DNA of 64,000 bases from positions 372,001 through 436,000 of the forward strand of contig NZ_AFBG01000020.1 in NCBI RefSeq assembly GCF_000204195.1. Direction: 5' to 3'. The DNA is from Acidovorax radicis N35 (GTDB lineage Bacteria; Pseudomonadota; Gammaproteobacteria; Burkholderiales; Burkholderiaceae_C). A program made the translations under genes and the position numbers. Numbering within the stretch: the stretch's first letter is position 1; each line of letters begins with the position of its first letter. The notes beneath the pieces were generated by a model. That model saw nothing but the letters and a program-made list of their open reading frames with translations, searched no databases and was not told where the DNA came from. Shown in pieces: positions 20,138 to 29,943 of the stretch.

Positions 20138-21229
20138 ATGACCGAACACGCCCCCCTCATTCTCGACGTGGCAGGCCTTGAACTGACCGCTGCCGACCGC
20201 CGCCGCCTGGCCCACCCGCTGACCGGCGGCGTGATCCTGTTTGCCCGCAACTGGGAAAACCGCGCACAGCTGCTGCAGCTCACCAGCAGCATCAAGGCCG
20301 TGCGTGACGACCTGCTGATCTGCGTGGACCATGAAGGCGGGCGCGTGCAGCGCTTTCGCACCGATGGCTTCACGCACCTGCCACCCATGCGCGCGCTGGG
20401 CGAAATGTGGATGGATGACGGCAAAGGCGCCAAGGCTGGGCCCGGCAGCGGCGCGCTGCGTGCCACCAACGCAGCCACGGCCGCGGGCTACGTGCTCGGG
20501 GCCGAACTGCGCGCCTGTGGCGTGGATTTCAGCTTCACGCCTGTGTTGGACCTGGACTGGGGTGAAAGCGGTGTGATCGGCGACCGTGCCTTTCACCGCG
20601 ACCCGCGTGTGGTCGCGCTGCTCGCCAAGAGCCTCATGCATGGTCTGCTGCAGGCGGGTTTGGCCAACTGCGGCAAACACTTTCCCGGCCACGGCTTCGT
20701 CAAGGCCGATTCGCACACCGAGGTGCCGGTGGACAAGCGCAGCCTCAAGGCCATCCTGGCCGACGATGCCGCGCCGTACCCCTGGCTCAGCAGCACGCTC
20801 ACCAGCGTGATGCCGGCCCATGTGATCTACCCCAAGGTCGACAGCCGCCCCGCAGGCTTCTCGCAGCGCTGGCTGCAGGACATCTTGCGCCGCCAGATGC
20901 GCTTTGACGGCGCGATCTTCAGCGACGACCTCAGCATGGAAGGTGCACGGCGCCTGGACGGCCAGGTGGTCAGCTATACCGATGCGGCGGTGGCGGCCCT
21001 GGAGGCCGGCTGCGACCTGGTGCTGCTGTGCAACCAGAGCGTGGGTGATGGCCGGGCCGTGGATGAACTCATCGATGGCCTGGAAAAGGCCCGGAAGCAG
21101 GGCCGCTGGCAGCCGAGTGTGGACAGCGAGTCCCGCCGCCTGGCGCTGCTGCCGGAAACCCTGCCGCAGGCCTGGGACGACCTGATGTACCAACCCGCCT
21201 ACTTGCAGGCGCTGGACCTGCTGCCCTGA
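20138..21229 (+). CDS. nagZ: Beta-N-acetylhexosaminidase NagZ
   Basis: 363 residues, glycoside hydrolase family 3. The signature NCGKHFPGHGFVKADSH contains the catalytic His, and SDDLSMEGA carries the Asp nucleophile; CVDHEGGRVQR is the sugar-binding loop. It releases GlcNAc from anhydromuropeptides in cytoplasmic cell-wall recycling. The ATG at 20138 is preferred to a TTG seven codons upstream that lies inside the repeat tail. Confidence 0.95.
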   Translation: MTEHAPLILDVAGLELTAADRRRLAHPLTGGVILFARNWENRAQLLQLTSSIKAVRDDLLICVDHEGGRVQRFRTDGFTHLPPMRALGEMWMDDGKGAKAGPGSGALRATNAATAAGYVLGAELRACGVDFSFTPVLDLDWGESGVIGDRAFHRDPRVVALLAKSLMHGLLQAGLANCGKHFPGHGFVKADSHTEVPVDKRSLKAILADDAAPYPWLSSTLTSVMPAHVIYPKVDSRPAGFSQRWLQDILRRQMRFDGAIFSDDLSMEGARRLDGQVVSYTDAAVAALEAGCDLVLLCNQSVGDGRAVDELIDGLEKARKQGRWQPSVDSESRRLALLPETLPQAWDDLMYQPAYLQALDLLP

Positions 21230-21235
21230 ACCGCC

Positions 21236-21275
21236 GAGAGCGCGTGGCCTCGTGCAGGGCCACCCAGTGCGGCTC
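21236..21275. terminator. Possible weak terminator between convergent nagZ and mscS-like genes
   Basis: GTGGCC (21244-21249) pairs with GGCCAC (21258-21263), nested in GAGAGC/GCTCTC, followed by ACTTTTCTC. The T-tract is interrupted, so efficiency is doubtful; it is the only candidate between the two convergent genes. Confidence 0.35.
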
Positions 21276-21290
21276 TCCCGACTTTTCTCA

Positions 21291-22019
21291 CTATGGCGTG
21301 TTGAAGGGTCCTGGCGTGACCGGCGGCGGGGCTGCCGGTGCACTCTCTGTGGCATCCGCAACGCTGGCATGGGCGGGGGGCGCAGGGGGTGGTGGCACCC
21401 CCTGAAATCTGCGCACCACGCGCTGAAACACCAGCGCATTCGGAATCTGCAGCCAGGCCACCTGGCCCGTCGCTGCGCCATGGTCCTCCAGCGTGGTGTA
21501 GAGCAGGTTGATGTCCACCACGCGTCCCTTGGCACCGGGTTTTTCGGCGGTGTCCAGCACTTCGATGTAGTCACCAATCCGGAAAGGCCGCACGGTGAAG
21601 ATCAGCAGCGCACAAAACAGGTTGGAGAGCACGCTCCAGGCCGCGAAGAAGGCCACGGCCCCCACGGTGGCAAACCCGGTGAACGCGGTCCAGAGCACGG
21701 TGGCCGAAACCCCCATGCGCTCCAGCACCAGCAGCAGGGCGCTCGCCACGATGAACCAGCGGATCAGTCCGTTCATGGGCACGACCAGCTCGTCGGGCAC
21801 CTGGTAGTGTGCGCTGGCACGGCGCACGATGCGGCGCAGCACCCGTTGCAGCAGCCAGGCGACAAACAGGATCAGCAGGATCTGCGTGCCGGGGATGATG
21901 ACTTCGAGCCAGTCCTGTACCCAGTCGGGAAGCCGGGTTTTCAGAACCTGCATGCGCGAAACGGCGGTGCGGGCGTTGCGCTCGGTGGCGTCAAACGAGA
22001 AGGCGGAAAAGAAACTCAA
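21291..22019 (-). CDS. MscS-family mechanosensitive channel
   Basis: 242 residues, short for the family. Membrane helices are seen at about 37-58 (IIPGTQILLILFVAWLLQ), 84-102 and the pore-type helix GFATVGAVAFFAAWSVLSN, followed by the MscS beta domain FRIGDYIEV and IPNALVFQ; the C-terminus is Pro/Ala-rich. Such channels release solutes on hypo-osmotic shock. The start is TTG at 22017-22019, overlapping the stop of the upstream diguanylate cyclase by four bases, so the two are probably translationally coupled. An internal ATG at 21953 is an alternative. Confidence 0.87.
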   Translation of the reverse strand: MSFFSAFSFDATERNARTAVSRMQVLKTRLPDWVQDWLEVIIPGTQILLILFVAWLLQRVLRRIVRRASAHYQVPDELVVPMNGLIRWFIVASALLLVLERMGVSATVLWTAFTGFATVGAVAFFAAWSVLSNLFCALLIFTVRPFRIGDYIEVLDTAEKPGAKGRVVDINLLYTTLEDHGAATGQVAWLQIPNALVFQRVVRRFQGVPPPPAPPAHASVADATESAPAAPPPVTPGPFNTP

Positions 22020-23050
22020 TTGCGCAATTGCTCCACGGTATCCATCTGCATTTCAAAACTGAAGAAGCGGTTGCGGCCCTGCGCCTTGGCGGCATACAGG
22101 GCCTGGTCGGCCCGCATGATCATGCTTTCCGCGTTGGTGCTGTCGTCGGGCACGCAGGTGGTAATGCCGCCTGACAGCGTCAGCGTGTCGCCCAGTGGCG
22201 AATCCGCATGCGGAATGGCGCGCACCTTCAGCAGCTGCCCCAGGGCGCGCGCGAAGGTCATGGCGCCCGAGCGTGGCGTGTTGGGCAGGATGAGGGCGAA
22301 TTCCTCGCCGCCGTAGCGCGAGGCGATGTCACGCGGGCGCACACACACCTCGCGCAGCAGGCGGCCTACTTCCTTCAGGCAGGCATCGCCTTGCACATGC
22401 CCGCTGGCGTCGTTGAAGAGCTTGAAGTGGTCGAGATCGCACAGCATCAGCGTGAGCGGCGTCGCTTCGCGGCGCGCGGCCAGGATCTCGTTGTGCAGGA
22501 TGCGGTCAAACCCCCGGCGGTTGACCAGGCCCGTGAGCGCATCGATTTCCACCATTTCGTTGAGTCGCTGGTTGGCCAGATGCAACTCGGCCGACACGGA
22601 GACGAGCCTGCGGCGCATGTCCAGCAGCCGGCGCATGGCGCGCAGCTTGGCCATCAGCACAATGGGCTTGACGGGTTTGACGAGGTAGTCGTCGCCCCCT
22701 ACCTCAATGCCACGCCACACGTCGAGTTCGTTGTCCAGGCCCGACAGAAAAATGATGGGCGTCCAGTCCCCGGCTTCGCTGGCGCGCATCTGCTGGGCCA
22801 CCCAGTAGCCGTCCTGGCCGGGCAGCCGGATGTCCAGCAGCACCAGATCTGGACGGTGGGTTTTGAACAGTTGCAGGGCGGCGTTGCCCTCGGGTGCCTC
22901 AAAGATGTCCGACACGCCCGCCCGCCGCAGCTCGGCCACCAGCGCAGCGCGGACGGAACCCTGGTCTTCCACCACCAGCACCGAAAAAGCATTGCCCGAG
23001 GGCAAGGGCTGGCTGGCCGGGTAGGGGGCATTGCTGGAGCTGAAGGGCAC
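22016..23050 (-). CDS. Response regulator with GGDEF (diguanylate cyclase) domain
   Basis: 344 residues. I chose GTG at 23048-23050 because AAGGAG lies eight bases upstream; a TTG at 23074 is also open. The N-terminal receiver domain has VLVVEDQ and LVLLDIRLPGQDG with the phospho-acceptor Asp; the C-terminal GGDEF domain has DALTGLVNRRGFD, LCDLDHFKLFND and RYGGEEFAL. RPRD five residues before GGEEF is an intact inhibitory site, so an active cyclase under c-di-GMP feedback is expected. No histidine kinase is adjacent. It overlaps the MscS gene. Confidence 0.93.
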   Translation of the reverse strand: MPFSSSNAPYPASQPLPSGNAFSVLVVEDQGSVRAALVAELRRAGVSDIFEAPEGNAALQLFKTHRPDLVLLDIRLPGQDGYWVAQQMRASEAGDWTPIIFLSGLDNELDVWRGIEVGGDDYLVKPVKPIVLMAKLRAMRRLLDMRRRLVSVSAELHLANQRLNEMVEIDALTGLVNRRGFDRILHNEILAARREATPLTLMLCDLDHFKLFNDASGHVQGDACLKEVGRLLREVCVRPRDIASRYGGEEFALILPNTPRSGAMTFARALGQLLKVRAIPHADSPLGDTLTLSGGITTCVPDDSTNAESMIMRADQALYAAKAQGRNRFFSFEMQMDTVEQLRN

Positions 23051-23117
23051 GGGGTGTCTCCTTGGGGCCGTCAAAGGGCGGGTCCGGGGTACCCCGAGTG
23101 CATCCGGGGCGTGCGAC

Positions 23118-24662
23118 TCAGGACTCGCGGCGCAGCGCCGGGAACAGGATCACGTCGCGAATGCTGGGGCTGTCGGTCAGCAGCATCATGAGGCGGTCAA
23201 TGCCGATGCCGCAACCCCCCGTGGGTGGCATGCCGTATTCCAGTGCGCGCACAAAATCATGGTCGTAGAACATGGCTTCGTCGTCGCCGCTGTCCTTGGC
23301 GGCCACCTGGGCGTGAAAGCGCGCGGCCTGGTCTTCGGCGTCGTTCAGTTCGCTGAAGCCATTGCCGAACTCGCGGCCGGTGATGTACAGCTCAAAACGC
23401 TCCGTCACCTCGGGGCGGGTGTCGTTGGCGCGGGCCAGGGGCGAGATCTCGGTGGGGTGCTCCATGATGAAGGTGGGCATCCAGAGCTTGTCTTCCACCG
23501 TTTCTTCAAAGTACAGCACCTGCAGGCTGGCCAGCGACCGCGTGGACAGCTTGTTCTTTTCTTCGTTCAGGCCCAGCTTCTTCAGGGCGCTGATGAGCCA
23601 GGCGGCGTCGTCCACATGGGCGCCGGCCTCGGTGTACTGGAATATGGCTTCGCGGATGGTCAGGCGGGCAAACGGCTGAGTCAGGTCCACCGCACGGCCC
23701 TGGTAGGTCATCTGCAGCGAGCCTGTGGCCTTCAGTGCGACTTCACGGATCAAGGTCTCGGTGAAGTCCATCAGGTCCAGGTAGTTCCAGTACGCCGCGT
23801 AGAACTCCATCATGGTGAACTCGGGGTTGTGGCGCACCGAGATACCTTCGTTGCGGTAGCTGCGGTTGATCTCGAACACCCGCTCGAAACCGCCCACGAT
23901 CAGGCGCTTCAGGTACAGCTCGGGGGCAATGCGCAGGTACATCTCCTGCTCCAGCGCGTTGTGGTGCGTGACAAACGGCTTGGCGTTGGCGCCACCCGGA
24001 ATCGGGTGCAGCATGGGCGTCTCGACTTCGAGGAAGCCGTGGCTCACCATGAACTCGCGCAGGCTGCTCACTGCCTTGCTGCGCGCCATGAAGCGCTTGC
24101 GGGCCTGCTCGTCGGTGATCAGGTCCACATAGCGCTGGCGGTATTTCTGCTCCTGGTCGGCCATGCCGTGGAATTTGTCGGGCAGGGGGCGCAGGCTCTT
24201 GGTCAAGAGGCGCAGGCTGGTCACCTTGACCGACAGTTCGCCGGTCTTGGTCTTCATCAGCGTACCTTCGGCGCCCACGATGTCGCCCAGGTCCCAGTGC
24301 TTGAAGGCGGCGTACAGGTCTTCGCCCACGGCATCGCGGGTCACATAAAGCTGAATGCGCCCGCCCACTTCGCCCAGCGACCCGTCCTGCACCGTGGCAA
24401 AACTGGCCTTGCCCATGACGCGCTTGAGCATCATGCGGCCGGCCACCGAGACATTTACCGGCGAGGCCTCCAGGGACTCGTTCGTGGCAGCGCTGTGCTC
24501 CAGGTGCAACTGGGCAGCCTTGTGGCCTGGCTTGAAGTTGTTGGGGAAGGCAACGCCACCGCCGTTGGCCTGGGCCTCGCGCAGAGCGCGGAGCTTTTCG
24601 CGGCGCTCGGCGATGAGCTGGTTTTCGTCCTGGGGAGCGGGGGCGTGGTTTTGGTCTGACAT
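23118..24662 (-). CDS. lysS: Lysyl-tRNA synthetase, class II
   Basis: 514 residues. An OB-fold anticodon-binding domain ([21 protein letters not shown]) precedes the class II catalytic core with motif 2 [15 protein letters not shown] and motif 3 [15 protein letters not shown]. It charges tRNA-Lys. Gene start ATG at 24660-24662. It is downstream of the glycan operon on the same strand with an 87-base gap, so it may receive read-through from it as well as having its own promoter. Confidence 0.97.
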   Translation of the reverse strand: MSDQNHAPAPQDENQLIAERREKLRALREAQANGGGVAFPNNFKPGHKAAQLHLEHSAATNESLEASPVNVSVAGRMMLKRVMGKASFATVQDGSLGEVGGRIQLYVTRDAVGEDLYAAFKHWDLGDIVGAEGTLMKTKTGELSVKVTSLRLLTKSLRPLPDKFHGMADQEQKYRQRYVDLITDEQARKRFMARSKAVSSLREFMVSHGFLEVETPMLHPIPGGANAKPFVTHHNALEQEMYLRIAPELYLKRLIVGGFERVFEINRSYRNEGISVRHNPEFTMMEFYAAYWNYLDLMDFTETLIREVALKATGSLQMTYQGRAVDLTQPFARLTIREAIFQYTEAGAHVDDAAWLISALKKLGLNEEKNKLSTRSLASLQVLYFEETVEDKLWMPTFIMEHPTEISPLARANDTRPEVTERFELYITGREFGNGFSELNDAEDQAARFHAQVAAKDSGDDEAMFYDHDFVRALEYGMPPTGGCGIGIDRLMMLLTDSPSIRDVILFPALRRES

Positions 24663-24749
24663 AGGTGCCGTCGGTGCGGGGGCGTGAAATTTGGGGGCTG
24701 GGTTCAGCCAAACCCCTCATTTTATCGGCTATGTGTTGCTGACAGGTTC

Positions 24750-25361
24750 TTAGCCCTTGGACGGGCGGTCGCTCCACAGCGCGGATGCTGTCCCTGCGAG
24801 GATCTTCAGATCGCTCGAAAGCGTGTGCGAGCGGGCGTACTCGGCGGCGTAGCGGAGCTTGATGGGCAGGATCTGTTCCACATAAGTGCGCTCTGGATCG
24901 CTGCTGTGGCCCAACAAGGTGCTTTCGTCGCGGAATTCGATGGAGGCGCGGTCCGTGATGCCGGGTCGGACGCTGAGCACCAGTTCCCGCACGGATTCCG
25001 GGTAGAGCGCGACATAGTGCGGCACCTCAGGCCGGGGGCCGACAAGGCTCATATGGCCAAGAAGCACGTTGAAAAGCTGCGGCAGCTCATCGGCCTTGGT
25101 GCGCCGCAGCCAGTGGCCCGCCCGGGTAATGCGGGCATCGGCTCCTACGGTAATCGCCGGGCCCGAGGCTTCGGCGCGCGGGTGCATGGTGCGGAACTTG
25201 TAGATGCGGAACAACCTGCCTGCGCGGCCCACACGCTGTTGGCGAAAGAGTGCTGGGCCCGGAGAATCCCACACCACCCACAGTGCCACGGCCAGCAGCA
25301 CGGGCGCGAGCAGCAGCAGCCCGAGGGCGGCAAAACACAGGTCGAACAGCCGCTTGGGCAT
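24750..25361 (-). CDS. Priming sugar-phosphate transferase (PglC/WcaJ-type, short form)
   Basis: 203 residues from the ATG two bases after the upstream aminotransferase stop. One N-terminal hydrophobic helix (LFDLCFAALGLLLLAPVLLA) is followed by GPALFRQQRVGR, FRIYKFRTM, RRTKADELPQLFNVL and LVGPRPEVPHY, the polyprenol-phosphate phosphoglycosyl transferase core. It lacks the long multi-helix N-terminus of WcaJ, so it resembles monotopic PglC. It should transfer a sugar phosphate to undecaprenyl phosphate and start the glycan. Pairing with a dehydratase and aminotransferase suggests a 4-amino-6-deoxy sugar as substrate (inference). Last gene of the operon. Confidence 0.9.
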   Translation of the reverse strand: MPKRLFDLCFAALGLLLLAPVLLAVALWVVWDSPGPALFRQQRVGRAGRLFRIYKFRTMHPRAEASGPAITVGADARITRAGHWLRRTKADELPQLFNVLLGHMSLVGPRPEVPHYVALYPESVRELVLSVRPGITDRASIEFRDESTLLGHSSDPERTYVEQILPIKLRYAAEYARSHTLSSDLKILAGTASALWSDRPSKG

Positions 25362-25362
25362 G

Positions 25363-26538
25363 TCAGCCCAGCACCTCGTGCAGCGCAGCAATCACGCGCT
25401 CCTGGTCGCTGTCACTCATGGCGGTGAACAAGGGGATGCTGATCATGGCTTGGTAGGCTGCGTCGGCCTGAGGGAACATGGCCGGTGTCAATTGGTACCG
25501 GTCGCGCCAGTACGGGTGCCGGTGCAGCGGCACATAGTGCACGCTGGTGCCAATGCCCCGGTCCGACAGCGCCTGGATGACCTCGTCACGCACCAGCGGC
25601 GCGTCCGCCCGCAGCCGGATCACATAGAGGTGCCACGCATGGGTGTCGCCTGGTGGCGCAGTGGCTGGCAAGGTCAGGGGGAGGGGCGCCAGCTGTTCGC
25701 GGTAGCGGGTTGCCAGGTCTTGGCGCCGCTGTACGAACTGCGGCAGCCGTGCCAGTTGCTCCACCCCCATGGCGGCGGCAACGTCCGTCATGTTGTATTT
25801 GAAACCGGGTGCCACCACCTCGTAGTACCAGGCCGGCGTTTTGGAGGTGAAGCGGTCAAATGCATCGCGGCTCATGCCGTGCAGCCGCATGGTGCGCATG
25901 CGCTGCGCAAGCGCCGGGTCGTGCGTGACGGCCATGCCGCCTTCTCCGGTGGTGATGGTCTTGTTGGCGTAGAAGCTGAACACCGTGACATCGGACTGCA
26001 GTTGCCCCACCAGGGTGCTGCGCCAGGTGGTGGGCAAGGCATGGGCTGCGTCTTCCACCACCTTGAGCTGGTGTTCCTTGGCGATGGCCAGGATGGCGTC
26101 CATGTCGCAGGCCAGGCCCCCGTAGTGCACGGGCATGATGGCTTTTGTGCGGGGCGTGATGGCCGCGCGCACCTTGGCCGGGTCGATATTGAGGGTCACC
26201 GGGTCCACATCCACCAGCACCGGGTCGGCGCCCAGGTAGCGCACCACTTCCACGGTGGCGGTGAAGGTCAGTGTGGGCGCGATCACTTCGTCGCCGGGAC
26301 CAATGCCGAGTGCTTCCAGCGCAAGGTGCAGGCCCGCCGTGGCAGAGTTGACGGCGATGCTCTGCAGACCACCGCCGCCCAGGAAGGCGGTGAATGCCTG
26401 CTCGAACTCCTTGGTCTTGGGCCCGGTCGTGACCCACCCCGAGCGCATAGCCGCGCTGACGGCATCGATTTCTGCCGGCCCAATGTCGGGGCGGGCGAAC
26501 GGGAGAAAGGGCAGGTCGGTGGCGGAGTTCATGGGCAT
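25363..26538 (-). CDS. DegT/DnrJ/EryC1/StrS-family sugar aminotransferase
   Basis: 391 residues. The PLP lysine is Lys193 in [15 protein letters not shown]; the substrate pocket has [13 protein letters not shown] and [12 protein letters not shown], as in PglE/ArnB-type enzymes acting on UDP-4-keto-6-deoxy sugars. It most likely aminates the product of the 4,6-dehydratase encoded at 31156-33069. Its stop is one base from the sugar transferase start, showing tight coupling. A second ATG two codons in is also possible. Confidence 0.92.
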   Translation of the reverse strand: MPMNSATDLPFLPFARPDIGPAEIDAVSAAMRSGWVTTGPKTKEFEQAFTAFLGGGGLQSIAVNSATAGLHLALEALGIGPGDEVIAPTLTFTATVEVVRYLGADPVLVDVDPVTLNIDPAKVRAAITPRTKAIMPVHYGGLACDMDAILAIAKEHQLKVVEDAAHALPTTWRSTLVGQLQSDVTVFSFYANKTITTGEGGMAVTHDPALAQRMRTMRLHGMSRDAFDRFTSKTPAWYYEVVAPGFKYNMTDVAAAMGVEQLARLPQFVQRRQDLATRYREQLAPLPLTLPATAPPGDTHAWHLYVIRLRADAPLVRDEVIQALSDRGIGTSVHYVPLHRHPYWRDRYQLTPAMFPQADAAYQAMISIPLFTAMSDSDQERVIAALHEVLG

Positions 26539-26575
26539 TGTGGTGCGTGCTAAAAGGGCCAGAGCGAGGCCGCGC

Positions 26576-27274
26576 TCAGTGCGGCTTCACAGCCCAGGTA
26601 ATGCGGTGGGTGCGCAAAAACCAGAGCAGTGCGGACGCTGGCGCAATCGCTGGCGCGGGCAGGCGCCGCGCCAGCGGAGGTGCCAAAGTAACGCGGCGGG
26701 AGTGTATCTGTGCCTCTGGAAACAGGATGCTCAGTTCGCGCAGTGGAATGCCCTGCACATCGCTGTTGGCAGGATTGTTGACGACAAAATCGTAGACCAG
26801 TACGCCGCCGCCGGGCGCAACCCATTGCCAGATCACGTGGGCCAGATGGCGGCGGTAGTCTTCGTCGAGCAAGGAGCTGAAGAGCGTGAACGCCAGCACG
26901 GCATCCTGGCTGGCCGGTTGCACCGGGGCCAAGGCGGCATCACCTTCGACAATAGGCACACCTGCTGGCAGCGAGGCGCGCGCTGCGGCGGCACGTTCGG
27001 GAAGAAGCTCCAGGCCCGTCAGGCAAGCGGGCGTGGCGCCTAGCCGCACCAGGTCGTGCAGATTGCCCGCGCTTCCACAACCAACTTCCAGCATCGGACG
27101 GTAGGCCAGGCTGCTCCAGCCGTGGGCCTGCCAGATGCGTGCCAGGGCACGCAGGCGCTCTTGCTGCGCCTGCAGCGCCGCCGCATTGGCATACAGGCTG
27201 TAGCGCGCTTCGTCGACCGCAGCATCGCGCCTCGCGTAGCGGGCCTTGACGGCCTGGGGTTCGTTGTCGGTCAT
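26576..27274 (-). CDS. Class I SAM-dependent methyltransferase in glycan operon
   Basis: 232 residues. The SAM-binding motif I is [12 protein letters not shown], with [15 protein letters not shown] and [11 protein letters not shown] as motifs II-III. The ATG overlaps the stop of the GT2 gene (ATGA). Its place among glycosyltransferases suggests methylation of a sugar in the repeat unit or chain end, but the acceptor is unknown. The C-terminal 50 residues are rich in Arg, Ala and Pro and may contact lipid or glycan. Confidence 0.82.
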   Translation of the reverse strand: MTDNEPQAVKARYARRDAAVDEARYSLYANAAALQAQQERLRALARIWQAHGWSSLAYRPMLEVGCGSAGNLHDLVRLGATPACLTGLELLPERAAAARASLPAGVPIVEGDAALAPVQPASQDAVLAFTLFSSLLDEDYRRHLAHVIWQWVAPGGGVLVYDFVVNNPANSDVQGIPLRELSILFPEAQIHSRRVTLAPPLARRLPAPAIAPASALLWFLRTHRITWAVKPH

Positions 27275-28302
27275 CGCGTGATGCGTGCAAAGTCGGACGA
27301 AGGTGCGCGCGAGCGTGCAATGTCCCACAGCCCGCGCCAGGTGCCCAGGCCGTAGCCCACGTGAAACGCTGCAATCGTCGCCGGGAGGCGGGGCAGCAGC
27401 CCCCGGTTGTGGGCCGATCGGGCTGCCGCCACCGATGCCGCCAGAAGATACCCCGTATAGGCGATGCCCAGTGCGGCCAGCGGCCAGGCAGACCAGGGCA
27501 AGACGGCGGCGCTGGCCACTGCGGCAGCCACAAAAGCTGCAGGTACCAGCTGCCGCACGGAGCTTGGTTGCCCGTGTTTGCGCATCACAAAAGGCCGCCA
27601 GTAACCGTATTGCCGCTGTTGCGCGAACAGGTGCCGGAGCGAATTGCGCGGGTGGTAGGTGGAATGGATGCGCCGGCTCTGCCAGATGCGAGCACCCCCC
27701 AGGCGCATGCGCAGGTTGTGCTCGTCGTCCTGATTGCGCACCAAGGCTTCGTCAAACAGCCCGAACCGGTCAAACACGCTGCGGGGCCAGCATCCCAGGT
27801 AGACGGTATCCACCTCGCCTTCGTATTGCATATCGCGCGACCGCGCGCCGCCCACCACCCAGCGGCACTGGAAGGCGGCGGCGATGGCGGCCCCGGTGGG
27901 GCCGGTTCCTTGGGCGACCCAGGGGCCACCCACGTTGTCGGCGCGGGTGCGTTCGAGCGCCTGGATGCACTGCGCAAGGTAGTCGGGGGCAAACTGGCTG
28001 TGCACGTCCATGCGGGCAATGGTGCCGCCCCGCGCGCGGGCAATGCAGGCGTTGAGCCCGGTGGAGACAATGCGGCCGGGGTTGTCCACCAGGACGAGCC
28101 GGTGGTCTGCAGCACAGCGCTGCAGAAGGTGCTCGCGGGTGCCGTCATCGCTTTCACCGTCTGCAATCAGCACTTCCATGCGCCAGCCTGCGGGCAGTTC
28201 TTGGCGCAGGGCGGAGTCGCAGAAAGCGTCGATGTGCTGGCGCTCGTTGCGGCACGGCACGATCACGCTGATCAGGTTGTCCAATTCAAGGCCTTGGGGC
28301 AT
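27271..28302 (-). CDS. Glycosyltransferase family 2 with membrane helices
   Basis: 343 residues from the ATG at 28300-28302, five bases after the previous stop. GT-A motifs: ISVIVPCRNE, LIADGESDDGT and ARMDVHSQF (the DxH metal site), then NQDDEHNLRMRLGG as the acceptor-side acidic motif. Two or three hydrophobic helices at about 255-300 anchor it. Such enzymes extend lipid-linked glycans on the cytoplasmic face; the sugar donor cannot be read from the sequence. Confidence 0.88.
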   Translation of the reverse strand: MPQGLELDNLISVIVPCRNERQHIDAFCDSALRQELPAGWRMEVLIADGESDDGTREHLLQRCAADHRLVLVDNPGRIVSTGLNACIARARGGTIARMDVHSQFAPDYLAQCIQALERTRADNVGGPWVAQGTGPTGAAIAAAFQCRWVVGGARSRDMQYEGEVDTVYLGCWPRSVFDRFGLFDEALVRNQDDEHNLRMRLGGARIWQSRRIHSTYHPRNSLRHLFAQQRQYGYWRPFVMRKHGQPSSVRQLVPAAFVAAAVASAAVLPWSAWPLAALGIAYTGYLLAASVAAARSAHNRGLLPRLPATIAAFHVGYGLGTWRGLWDIARSRAPSSDFARITR

Positions 28303-28307
28303 GGGTT

Positions 28308-29363
28308 TCAAGGTGTGCGGAGCAGTTGCTGGTATAGCGCGTGCATGCGGTTCATTTGTACCGCGCGGTCTCCGTCCCGGGCGATGCGGGCGGCATTTTG
28401 CAGCCCAGTTTGTTCCGCCAGGGCGTCGTTGCCGATGAGAGCTTCCAGCCGGGCGGCGAGCACTGCGGCATCTCCGGCTGCAACCAGCCACTGCGGGTCG
28501 ATCCAGTGCCGGTTGGCCTGCAGGTCACTCGCCACCACCGCGAGGCTACACGCCATGCTCTCCAGCATGGCGACCGATGTTGCATCGCTGCTGGGTACCG
28601 ACACAGATATCTTGCTTTCGCCCAGTACCCGGGCCATGCCGGCGTCATCGAGTCGGCCGTGGAACTGCACCTTGTTTTCCAGCTGCGCCTTGTGCACCTG
28701 ACTGCGCAGGGCGCTTTCCATGCTGCCTCCTCCGAGCAGGTGCAAGCGCAGGTCGGCCGAAGGCAACCGCGCCTGTAGAAGGGCGAACGCGTCGATGATG
28801 GTGTCGATGTTGTAGTTGGGTTCCCAGGCGCGCAGGCTCACCAGTTGGCTGCCTCGCTTGAGCTTCCAGGGAGCGGGTCGAAAGCGCTGCAGTTCCACAC
28901 CCCAGTGAATTTCCTCGGCAGGGCATTGCGGGCGGAAATCCGCCACGGCGCTCATGAGGCTGGCAGAGTCGCCAGTGATGAGGTCGGCCCGGCGCAGTAT
29001 CCAGCCAGTCAGCCAGCGCATCCACGCGCTTTTGCCGGGGGTGACCAGCAGGTCGCTGCCCCATGCAGTCATCACCCGCGGATATTTGCCGCCCCGTGCG
29101 GCCAGATAGCCATAGGAAGTGATGTAGTGGGCGTGGAGGAGGTCCGGGGCCAGTTCGGCCACGTGGCGCCTGGTTTCCCGGACACGGAACAGCCAGTCGA
29201 GCGAGCGGTGCACAGGCCGGATGGCCCGCACGGTGACGCCATCGATGGACGCGGGGCGGGCTGAGATCAGCGAAACGCGGTAGCCGCGCTGGAGCATCTC
29301 CCGCGCCCATCGCTGGACATGGGGGCTGGTGGCATCGCCCAGCAGGCACAGGTGTGTGGCCAT
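28308..29363 (-). CDS. Glycosyltransferase family 4
   Basis: 351 residues from the ATG one base after the acyltransferase stop. GT-B fold: N-terminal CLLGDATSPHVQRWAREM, LHAHYITSYG, then the C-terminal donor domain with KISVSVPSSDATSVAMLESM, equivalent to the EX7E region. It should add one sugar to the lipid-linked intermediate. Part of a run of genes with overlaps or one-base gaps. Confidence 0.9.
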   Translation of the reverse strand: MATHLCLLGDATSPHVQRWAREMLQRGYRVSLISARPASIDGVTVRAIRPVHRSLDWLFRVRETRRHVAELAPDLLHAHYITSYGYLAARGGKYPRVMTAWGSDLLVTPGKSAWMRWLTGWILRRADLITGDSASLMSAVADFRPQCPAEEIHWGVELQRFRPAPWKLKRGSQLVSLRAWEPNYNIDTIIDAFALLQARLPSADLRLHLLGGGSMESALRSQVHKAQLENKVQFHGRLDDAGMARVLGESKISVSVPSSDATSVAMLESMACSLAVVASDLQANRHWIDPQWLVAAGDAAVLAARLEALIGNDALAEQTGLQNAARIARDGDRAVQMNRMHALYQQLLRTP

Positions 29364-29364
29364 G

Positions 29365-29943
29365 TCAGCTTGCCCGTGTCCAGGATTCATAGTGGGGGCG
29401 CAGTTCTGGATGCTGCAACAGCAGGCGCTCGTCCTGTTCGCGCACGTCGCCAATCTGGCGCGCCGGGGCCCCGGCCACGATGGCGAAGTCGGGCACCTCA
29501 CCGCGCACCTGCGCATAGGCGCACACCACCACTCCCTTGCCGATGCGTGTACCCGCTTCGATCAGGCTGTGGGGGCCGATGAACGTGTAGGCACCGATCT
29601 CCACGGGTGCGCTGATGTAGCCAGGCTTGGGGCCTTCGTGGACTGCGTAGTCGTTGCCCAGGAGGCGAATGGCGCGGTGGGAGCTGTGCGTCACGATGCT
29701 GACAAAGTTGGTGATCTGAACCCCTTGCCCAATCTGCAGGCCCGCCGTGGCGTCGATGAAGTTGAATTGCCCAATAAAGACGTGGTCGGAAAGCCGCAGC
29801 CCCTCGGCGCCTTCGATGCAGGTGCTGGGGGCAATGCGGGTGTGGGGCAGGTTGCGGCCCAGGTGGTCGCTTTCCCCGAACACCATGCGGTAGAACAGCG
29901 CTTGCCAGAGGCGGCGGCGCCAGCGGTTAAGCACGGCTCTCAT
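29365..29943 (-). CDS. Left-handed beta-helix acyltransferase (WcaF/XAT type)
   Basis: 192 residues. Hexapeptide repeats run from about residue 45 to 165 (for example LRLSDHVFIGQ, GLQIGQGVQITNFVSIVTHS, VEIGAYTFIGPHS, TRIGKGVVVCA) and end with AIVAGAPARQIG, as in xenobiotic/galactoside acetyltransferases. His in THSSH is the probable catalytic base. It likely O-acetylates a sugar; it has no PglD-type N-terminal Rossmann domain, so it is not an obvious bacillosamine N-acetyltransferase. The start overlaps the flippase gene by 17 bases. Confidence 0.85.
   Translation of the reverse strand: MRAVLNRWRRRLWQALFYRMVFGESDHLGRNLPHTRIAPSTCIEGAEGLRLSDHVFIGQFNFIDATAGLQIGQGVQITNFVSIVTHSSHRAIRLLGNDYAVHEGPKPGYISAPVEIGAYTFIGPHSLIEAGTRIGKGVVVCAYAQVRGEVPDFAIVAGAPARQIGDVREQDERLLLQHPELRPHYESWTRAS

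Noticed and set aside
19637..21577. A very long minus-strand frame opposite acpS and nagZ
   Set aside because: Both opposite-strand genes are unmistakable; long antisense frames are a by-product of high GC and third-position bias. The same applies to frames opposite leuB (44412-45683), leuC (46576-48021), dnaB (56252-57445) and phoH (58405-59913).
24663..24749. Terminator between the sugar transferase and lysS
   Set aside because: GGCTG/CAGCC with a GGTT loop exists but lacks a T-run on the minus strand; read-through into lysS seems possible, so no terminator called.
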